Assembly: GCA_001414485.1 (NCBI GenBank)
Contig: LLEY01000047.1
Location: 1 to 64,000 of the forward strand
From: Calycina herbarum
Lineage: Eukaryota; Ascomycota; Leotiomycetes; Helotiales; Pezizellaceae
Direction of reading: 5' to 3'
DNA: 64,000 nucleotides
Of this stretch, positions 55,770 to 64,000 are shown piece by piece; within the stretch, counting starts at the first letter, position 1; each line of letters begins with the position of its first letter. The translations under genes were made by a program, and so were the position numbers. The notes beneath the pieces are model-generated. The model was not told the DNA's origin, searched no databases, and saw only the letters and a program-made list of their open reading frames with translations.

Positions 55770-55785
55770 CAGGGGTATACCCCTG
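55770..55785. repeat. Perfect 16-bp palindrome CAGGGGTATACCCCTG
   Basis: Complete dyad symmetry with no spacer. It is flanked by two GCTAGC-containing words, CAGCTAGC and GCTGCTAGC. Could bind a dimeric protein or be an old insertion footprint. Confidence 0.85.
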
Positions 55786-56808
55786 TTAAGATTAGGGCTA
55801 GAGGCTGCTAGCTCCATCTGAGCTTGAGGAGCACTTTGGGGGTCGCCCCAATGTCTCCTGTCTCCGGACCGAGCATGATTATTCGGTCCTCCCCTCCAAC
55901 ACTCTCTTAGCTTTCCCCACCTGATCTCCACAAAAGGCAGTATACTTTCATGTAGATAATCAAGCTCTTTACTGTCAATTCATTTGTTTAAGTAGACAAG
56001 CCTACAAACCAAGCTTGCTTGGGGTAATGGAAAGTTGGTTGTTTCGCACCTACGGGTGCTATGTATTCATGTTATACAAACTTGCGCAGAATGAATAGAC
56101 TCTAGTATAAAAAGTTCCAGTTGGTGGTAGCCGCTGGGCTTGTTGGTCCTGAGTCTCTTTCCTTCGGGGTTGGATGGATTTCTTGTATTGAGTTCTTGAG
56201 AAGCTTTATGGCGGGGCTATCGCTGTTTATCATTTTTTAAGCGAGTGTGGGTGAGGGCGTGCGAGGGGCCGTAAACCTAGGGGCTACACCGGCTTTAACT
56301 GGTATTGTACACGGCACACTTTTATTACTCAGAGGCAGCAAACCAACTATCCATCTGGATATAATAAACCTTGGTGGACTTCATTGGCGATATCAAAAAG
56401 GGGCCATTCATCGAGAGCATTTGATCGCAAAGAGGAACTCGAAACCAGAGATGTATGAATCGATTTTGTCCCTGACGTTTGCCTAATATCTCGAAATACC
56501 TCCAAACTCCAAACCCATCACCAGGCTATTTTTTCTCCTGAAGCCAACATATTCCAAAACTTGCCCAAGACTATTTCGTAATGCAGAAAACCGGTCGCTG
56601 AAAACAAGAGGTTAGATTTGGTGATATTCCTTGATTCTGGAAGTACAACCTACTATTATTGTAGAAAGGTAGTTAATTCACTCTTTTCTGCCTCCCCAAG
56701 TCCCCGTAAAAGACTTTTAGTAAATTATAAGTCCTTACCTGAAAATCTTCTGGTACCAGAGCAGCGAAGTCATATCGAATCCCCTAAATAAAGCTAGGAA
56801 TTTGCTAC

Positions 56809-58449
56809 AGTGAGTTGCGAGTTAAGCTTGAATTTGCCTACTTTTTTTGTAATCCGAGCTTTTTGAGAAAATTCCTTGATTCCCCCCCTTTTTAGGCACT
56901 CTTTTACCTATTAATTAATAATAAGATATAATATACTATTTATAAGAACAGGAAAGAAGAGGCTTATATCTCCCCTTATACTCTATAAACTTTATAGGAC
57001 AAAAACAGACAATTTTATATCTATCTTGATTTTTATAGGGTCTTAGCATAGCTTATCGACCTTATAGGGGTAGTGAAAAAAATCAAAATATTTTTAAGAA
57101 AAGGGGTTATTTTAAGAATTATTTATCTTTTAGTTTACTTTTATTATAACGTGTTTCACAAGCGAGTCGCCTACACAAGCGGGTCGCCTACTTTCCTCGT
57201 CGCGTACTATATACCACCTTTAAATTATAATAGCTTAACACTACAATGTTCAATTACCTTCTTAAGAAGCTAATATCATTTTAGTAACCTAAGAACTCGA
57301 AAACAACGCGTTATTAACCGAACAAAGCGCTACAAAGATTTACTATGTTCCTCGAAAGACTCTCTCCGATCGACGCGCCGGAAAGCCCTTATAACGCGAT
57401 TGCTAGCCTAATTCGAAAAAGCTTATAAAGCTAGAGGAGGAGGCAATAGTTAGATATATATTAGAGTTAGATTCGTAAGAGTTTTCACCTATAAGGGATA
57501 TAGTATAAGATATAGCTAATAATCTGCTAAGAGAGTACGATAGAAAGCCTATAGGCAGGAACTGGCTAGATAACTTTATAAAACATATACCTAAGCTTAA
57601 AACTCAATAGAGTCGTTCGTACGATTATCAACAAGCTTTAACTAAGGATCCGCGAGTTATTAGCCTATAGTTTACGCTTATATAGTCTATTAAAGAGAAA
57701 TATAGTATTTAAGATAAGGATATTTATAACTTTGACGAAAGTAGCTTTATAATAGGAGTTATTTCGTTCTAACTTATTATTATAAGCTTAGAAACGCGTA
57801 AGAAGCGAAAGCAAGTTCAGCTAGGCAATCGCGAGTAGGTTATAGTTATTCAGGGAGTCAACGTAACAGGATAGGCAATCCCGCTATTTATTATATTCGC
57901 AGGTAAAGTACTTATTTCTACCTAGTACTAAGATATCTATATACTATATAATTAGGTAATTAAGGTTAGTAACAACGGCTAGACAAATAATAAGCTTAGA
58001 GTTATATAGTTAAAGCATTTTAATAAGTATACAAAGGTATAAAGTATAGGAGAGTATCGTTATTAATTATTAATAGTTATAAAAGCTATAACTCGCTTAA
58101 ATTCTAATAACTCTATAAAGACTTAAATATTATTACCCTCTATATATCTCTACACTTATTACACCTACTATAGCCGCTTAATATAGTCTGCTTCTCGCTA
58201 TTAAAGCGAGCGTATAAAGCTGAGATATTAGGCTTAGCATAGAATTATATTAATTATATTACTAAAGAAACCTTTCTTCTAGCGTTTAAAGTAGCTTTTT
58301 ATAAAGTATTTATAAAGAATAACATCTACGCGAGTTTTAAAGGGGCTAGGCTAGTCCTATATAACCTAGAAGCTATGTTATTAAAGCTTGATTTAAGGCT
58401 TTATACGCTAATACTAATAATACTAGAAGATACTCTATAGATATCTAAG
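56809..58449 (+). mobile_element. RIP-degraded Fot1/pogo-family transposon, interrupted at its 3' end
   Basis: Begins with the same TIR (CAGTGAGTTGCGAGTTAAGC) as the 4367 MITE, preceded by TA at 56807-56808. The first about 340 bp match that MITE. From about 57300 a plus-strand transposase can be followed by eye: IYNFDES (first catalytic Asp region, 57720-57740), IIGVIS, GNRE-stop-VIVIQG, IIFAGKV, NNG-stop-TNN, LKHFNKYTK, INYITKETFLLAFKVAFYK. This is the order typical of Fot1 DDE transposases. Dozens of TAA/TAG codons replace expected Trp or Gln codons, the RIP signature. The right TIR is absent: coding similarity stops at about 58449, where an LTR begins. Inactive. Confidence 0.88.
57158..57191. 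repeat. 17-bp direct repeat, two units
   Basis: ACAAGCGAGTCGCCTAC followed directly by ACAAGCGGGTCGCCTAC. It lies inside the Fot1-like element where it departs from the MITE, and unlike its surroundings it is GC-containing. Confidence 0.85.
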
Positions 58450-58850
58450 TGTTACGAATCACGGTATACGTAGTAAGTAGTCTAGACGGCGTTCTAATAA
58501 GACAAGGCATAATATCTAGGAAAGGAAAGTAACATAGGAGGAAATCAGTAATACGGAAGGATATTAGGGATTTCAGGATCTTACTATTGTAGTAATGTTG
58601 GAAGTCACGTGTGGTTATGTGACGTGATCGCCTACATCGCTCTGGTCGCCTTGATCGCGAGCGACGCGAGCAATACGAGCGATGTAAGCGACGTACTTTA
58701 GAAACGAAGGTTCTATATAAGACTAGTACGTCTGCTATTAGATAGGAGCTTCGTACTTAACTTTAGTTATTAATCTTATTATCTTATTTAATATCTTTAA
58801 TATAAGTAACGAGTTCACTTCTAAGTAAACATCCCGGCGTATTTATACTT
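58450..58850 (+). repeat. 5' LTR of the gypsy element (right boundary approximate)
   Basis: Starts with TGTTACG, the usual gypsy LTR opening. It is less AT-biased than the body and contains repeated GCGA/TCGC words at 58640-58700 (GATCGCCTACATCGC, GAGCGACGCGAGC). The end could not be fixed because the 3' LTR lies outside the window; the primer-binding site was not recognised. Confidence 0.6.
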
Positions 58851-61800
58851 CTTACTATATACTAACCTTCGAGACTTAGTCATCTTTGTTTAGTTTAGTT
58901 AAGTTTTATTATACTTTAAGTACCTACTTAGAAGTAAAGATCGCTACTATGTTAGCAACCTCTTCTACTCTAAAAACCACCCTACTAAAGCCAGCTGTAG
59001 ACCCCCTAGTTATACCAGTTACTACTCTTCGAGAGGAAGTAAAACTTCCTCTTCCGAAGCTGTTTAATAGCTTACCTAAGAAACTAGCCGAATTCTTAAT
59101 AAAAGCTTCCCTCTACTTAAGTTTTTATTATACTTAGTTTAGAAGTAAAACTAACTAGGTTATATAGTTGTCCACCTATCTTAAAGGGGCAGCTTATAAC
59201 TAGTTAGAACTATACCTAGAAGATTACTAGGTAAATAAGACAGCTAAAGGAAAAGTCTCTCTTTAAATGTCTAAGAAGATAAGGGATTTATTTAGAAATG
59301 TTCAAGGGTTTAGAGAAGGAATTAACTAGGCTTTTAAGGACGTTGATACGAAGAAAAAGGCAGTTAGAGCTCTATATACACTTAAGCAAAAGGGGTTAGC
59401 TACTAAGTATACCTTATAATTTCAATAATACTTAGTATAGATAGGATAGAACGACGAAGTATTACGTAAACAATTCTATTATAGACTTAAGGATAATATA
59501 AAGGATAAACTTATATAAGAGGATTTTCTAGATATGTTAAATAAATTAATAAATAACGTAATTAGGATTAACAACTATATTTATAAAAGGAATCTAGAGA
59601 AAAAAGGAAGTTATAGTTACTAACATAGAAAGGGTAGATGAAAAGATCGTAGAGATCTTATAGAAATTAACACTACTTAGAAATTATAGGTTCTAGGGAA
59701 GAAATCTAAGAAAGAAAACTCTTAAAAGAGAGGATTATTCTAGAAAGAGCAAAATCGTCGACACGAGTAGAACTTGTATTATAACTATAGTCTTTTAGGC
59801 TATAGAGTAAATAAGTATAGTAAGAAGAAAGACTCTAAAGGGAAACAAGCTAACGCTACTATCTAAAAAGAAGTAGCTTTACTAGAAAAAATCGAACTTA
59901 TAGACAAAGAACTCGAGGCTAGAGGTTATAGTACGTAAATTGAAACAGACGCTATAGATATAACAGTAGGCGCTATATACTTATAGCTAAACGAAGGAAT
60001 TAAGACATAAGTTAGTAAGGTATAGGACACTAATAATAATAGGGATCTATTACTTAAAGAATATTATAACACATAGTCGGAAATAGACTATAAATTGCCT
60101 CTTTAGATAGAATATAAATTACTACTATTAATAAGTTTGTTAGAGTTGTTAGAATCGATATCCGACTCGTTAGAGGTAGATCTAGGAATATATAAGCCTA
60201 AGTAAAGCGAAATATAGGTATTTATTAGAACTTTTAAAAGAGGGAATAGATAGGTATATATAGAAAACCAGAAACCTGATTTCTAGAGCTTATATTCTAC
60301 TTAAGGAATTAACTCTACTATTTTAACTACTTATAAAATAGTTTAGAATAAATAGGATAGAATAACTTTAGTAAGCCTTATTACTAGAAGGGAAACCATT
60401 GAATTTAAAGAACCTAGACTAAAATAAGCAGTATCTAGTAAGCTATCTAGTATACTTGAGATAGGAGATATTTAGATAGTCGTAGATCTATAAGAGGAAA
60501 CTAGCTTATAGTAATAGTAGGGTTCTAACAACTTTATAAGACGCTCTAAACCTAGTTTTTTAGGTACGCTACCTAATAGCGAGGAAGCTATACTAGAAAT
60601 AGGAGGCTAGTATATTATAGTTGCTTTAATTAGAAAAGTTAGGGTAATATTTTAGGAATTAAGAAGTAGGAAATTATTTAGTATAATCTTCTAGGAGATA
60701 AATAAATATAATATAGATTAAGAAATAGAGTTAATATAGAAAGAACTCTACTAACTAATAATTAGAGAATTAAACACTACCTCTAGAGAAAATCAACTTA
60801 TAGTAATAGCGAAGATAAGAGGAAAGGAACTCTAAGTCTTGATTAATTTAGGAGTAACGGGTAATTTCCTTTCTCTAACAGCTTAGGAGAAGCTAAACGT
60901 TCTAATTAAAAGTATAAGACTATACTACTTAGGAGTGGTTAATAGAATAGACGTTATATACTAGGATAGAATTATCGACTAGTAAACTATTCTAATAAAT
61001 ATTACTATTAAAGGACACTACTTAGATATATAATTCGATATTATTAAAATAGGGAGTAAGGAAGTAATACTTAGTATACTATAGATTAAGGAACATAATC
61101 TAGATATTAATTAGAAGGCTTAAATAATAACCTTTAATTAATATAATTACATAGGTTTGTAATTATAACTTCAAGGCTAGAACAAGGTTAGCGCCACCTC
61201 TTCTAAGACGCTAGAACACTTAGCCTAGAGTCCTTCACAGGTTAGTAGGATAGCTGATAACGAAATACCTATGTAGTATAGAGAATTTAAGGCTTTGTTC
61301 GAAAACCTAGAAGACTTGTAAGCTTTACTAGAACATCGTCTATAAGATTATAAGATTAAATTAAAAGAGGATTATTACCTCTTAAAGTAGAAGCTTCGGT
61401 TATATAACTAGAAAAGCCTATAAAGGATAGAAAGTTATATAAAAGAAGGTATTAAGAAGGGATATATTAGAAAGTCTAAGTTACTAATTACTTTAAACAT
61501 ACTTATTATTAAGAAAAAAGACGATCTAGATAAGAGAGTATATATTAATTACTAAGAAGTAAATTAAGCTATAGTTAAGAACGCTTATCCGCTACTACCT
61601 AGTTAGTACTTATAAGACAAGTTAGATAAGGTAGTACGATTTACGAAACTAGATTAACAAAACGTCTATAAACTTATATAAATAAAAGTCAGAGACGAAT
61701 AGAAGATAGTATTTGCCTTATTATTAGGCCTTTATAAGTATATAGTTATACTATTTAGACTTTATAATATACTAGCTATATACTAGAAATAAAATAATAA

Positions 61801-64000
61801 TATTTTAAGAGATCTTCTAAGAGTAATAGTAATCTATTACTTAGATAATATATTAATCTTCTTAGAAAAAGAAGAAGAATATAAGGAATATGTTAAAGAA
61901 GTTTTATAATAACTTATAAGAGTGAACTCTTAGTTAAAACTCTTGAAATATAAGTTTAGAGTAACTTGAACCCTTTTCCTAGAATAGGTATTTAGCTTAG
62001 AGAAAATAGAAATAGATCTAGTAAAGATCTAGAACGTCTTAAACTAGAAATTACTAGAGAATATAAGAGATGTATAATCCTTTCTTAGATTTATAAACTT
62101 TTGCTATCTATTTATTTAAGACTATATAAAGATTACTAAACTAATATTAGGACTAGTTAAAAAAGCTATTAAATTTATATAGAATAAATAGGTAGAGGAT
62201 GCTTTTTAGAAAATTAAAGCAAAGTTTATAGAAAAACCTATTCTATACGATTTTGATATAGATAAGCCTAGTATGATCGAAACGGACGCCTCGGATACAG
62301 TAGTAGGTACGGTTTACTTATAGCTAAATAATAAAGGGAAACTTATACCTATTATATATTATTCTAAGACATTTAACCTAGTATAATAAAACTATAGTAT
62401 CTTTGATAAGGAATTACTTACTATAGTATTAGCTTTAGAATACTAGAGAATCTATTTATAGTTAGTAAAACACCTAGTTATAGTTTTATCCGACTATAAG
62501 AATCTTAGGACATTTATAATAACTAAGGAACTTATAATAAGACGATTAGCTAGATAGTTAGAAATATTAAGAGGATTTAATATTATTATTTAACATATAA
62601 AAGGAATATTAAATACTTAAGCTAATACTCTTAGTTAGAAACCCGGATATAAGAGAGACAAAGAGTATAAAAAGATAGTGATCTTAAAAACTCTTAAGAA
62701 TAGAGACTTAGCACCTACTATATATAAAATAGTAGCGATAAACAACATCTAGATAGATAAAATTTAGAATATATATAAAGGTTATAATTAGTATATAAAA
62801 GGGAAACTATAGGTTCCTAGCTTGTATATAAGGGAGTTCGTATAGGAATACTATACTACGCCTGCTTACGGTTACTAAGGAATTCGTAGAACCTTCTAAA
62901 AGATAAGATAATACTACTATATTAATCGGTTATCTATAATAGTTAAGGAAGTAATAGTAGAATATAATACCTATACTAGGAACAAGGCTTCCTGCTATGC
63001 TTTTTATAGATAGATAAACACTACTCTAATACTATAAATACCTTAGAAATTAATATCTATAGATTTTATTATTAAATTACTAAAATCTAAAGATTCGATA
63101 ATAGAAGTTGAATATAACGCGATCCTAGTTATTATAGAACGTCTTATAAAGTATATAATTCTAATAGTATATATAGAATTAAGTATAGCTAAGGAATTAG
63201 TATTTGTATTCCTTAGGGAAGTAGTCTTAAGACATAGACTATTAGAAGAAATACTCTTAGATAGAGATAAACTCTTTACTTTGAAATTCTAGATTGCTCT
63301 TATAAAGTAATTAGGTATAAAGAGGAAACTATCTATAGCTTTCTACTCTTAACTAAATAGAGGAAATAAACAGATGAATTAAGTAGTTGAAATATACCTT
63401 TATTATTATATAAACTATTAGTAAGATAACTAGGTAGAATTATTACCCTTAGTATAATTTGCCTATAACAGTTTAGTAATAGAAATAACACTTGTTATAC
63501 TATTCTATACTAATTTTAGGTATAAATTATTAGTATATTAAGAACTACTGTCTACGACTATTAATAACTAGCTTGCTCGTGTTTACGTCTTGAAAATTAA
63601 AGGGCTATATAAGGAACTTATAGAGGATTTGTAATTTATAGCTAAAAGAAATATATACTACTATAATAAACAACGTAGTTAAGAGCTAACGTTAAAAGAG
63701 GAGGATAAAGTCTACTTAGTATAAAAAAACATCGATATAAAAAGACTAAGTAATAAACTAGATTATAGAAAACTTAGACTATTTAAAATAAAACGAGTTA
63801 AGGGACCTTTAAATTATAAATTAGTACTACTAAGAATAATAAACATCTATCTAGTATTCTATATATCCCTACTTAAACTAGTACTACTAGGAGCACTACT
63901 AGCCCTACTTATAGAAATTTAACTAGTAAACCTAGACGCTGAATATAAAGTTAAAAAGATTCTTAACTATAAGATTATTAGAGGTAAGATTAAGTATTTA
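58450..64000 (+). mobile_element. RIP-degraded Ty3/gypsy (chromovirus-type) LTR retrotransposon, truncated by window end
   Basis: The LTR starts TGTTACGAATCACGG at 58450. Gag-like reading begins at ATG 58949. Then, in order on the plus strand: a protease motif whose D-S/T-G reads N-L-G (about 60840); reverse transcriptase (about 61480-61960), with the YxDD box reading Y-L-D-N at 61838-61849; RNase H (about 62270-62640, ETDASD motif); and integrase (about 62820-63640). At the very edge a chromodomain-like start EYKVKKILNYKIIRGKIKYL (about 63915-64000) marks a chromovirus. Stops occur every few codons throughout, mostly TAA/TAG, with very low GC, so no protein can be made. Domain order is the Ty3/gypsy order (RT before integrase). 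Confidence 0.9.

Larger units (their letters stand above)
54321..56806. other. 2.5-kb stretch with no supportable gene
   Basis: Short minus-strand frames at 54963-55293 and plus frames at 55512-55769 and 56247-56486 overlap other frames and show no motif. Contains a GAGGTT repeat and a perfect 16-bp palindrome (listed separately). Left border of the transposon island. Confidence 0.4.

Noticed and set aside
1..64000. tRNA, rRNA or CRISPR loci
   Set aside because: Scanned by eye for GTTCGAATCC-type arms, rRNA cores and spaced repeats; none found, though an eye scan can miss intron-containing tRNAs.

Overview
The window is nuclear DNA of a filamentous ascomycete. Short 45-160 nt introns have GT..AG ends and CTRAY-like branch points. 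There is a Zn(II)2Cys6 regulator, NST1 and a fungal-type Rho2 GTPase, plus AT-rich transposon remnants full of TAA/TAG codons in the manner of repeat-induced point mutation (RIP). The overall protein flavour suggests a leotiomycete, perhaps Sclerotiniaceae such as Botrytis or Sclerotinia. That placement is inference; no species marker is present.

Layout. 1-5.6 kb: ILV2 (acetolactate synthase), a TA-flanked MITE, then sparse sequence. 5.6-10.2 kb: an F-box gene interrupted by one in-frame TAG, and a TRAPPC12-like TPR gene. 10.2-15.1 kb: almost gene-free, with a strange 570-bp field of GAGTAAGC words. 15.1-26 kb: housekeeping block with a small Cys-rich protein, NST1, RHO2, mitoribosomal mL40 and a DUF1749 esterase. 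26-34.8 kb: accessory block with an F-box-like/Cys-rich protein, a tiny secreted peptide gene with a Lys-Arg site, a six-exon zinc-cluster regulator and an unknown protein. 34.8-41.8 kb: mostly non-coding, with a secreted PAN/apple-domain gene, a hairpin-rich MITE and a decayed pogo-like transposon. 41.8-48 kb: a MetE-like zinc methyltransferase, a DUF604/GT31-type glycosyltransferase and a divergent RING-CH membrane protein. 48.8-54.3 kb: four BTB/POZ genes in a row on the minus strand, three of them evident paralogues. 56.8-64 kb: a RIP-degraded Fot1/pogo element with a Ty3/gypsy chromovirus-type retrotransposon nested inside it, running off the right edge.

There is no single operon-like system. 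mL40/DUF1749 and GT31/RING-CH are divergent pairs that share upstream regions. The most unusual items are the BTB array, the secreted peptide gene with an open frame beyond its stop, the 6-nt microexon in RHO2, the GAGTAAGC field and the nested RIP island. Exon coordinates were assembled by hand from splice signals and reading-frame arithmetic. Every multi-exon model given as complete sums to a whole number of codons.
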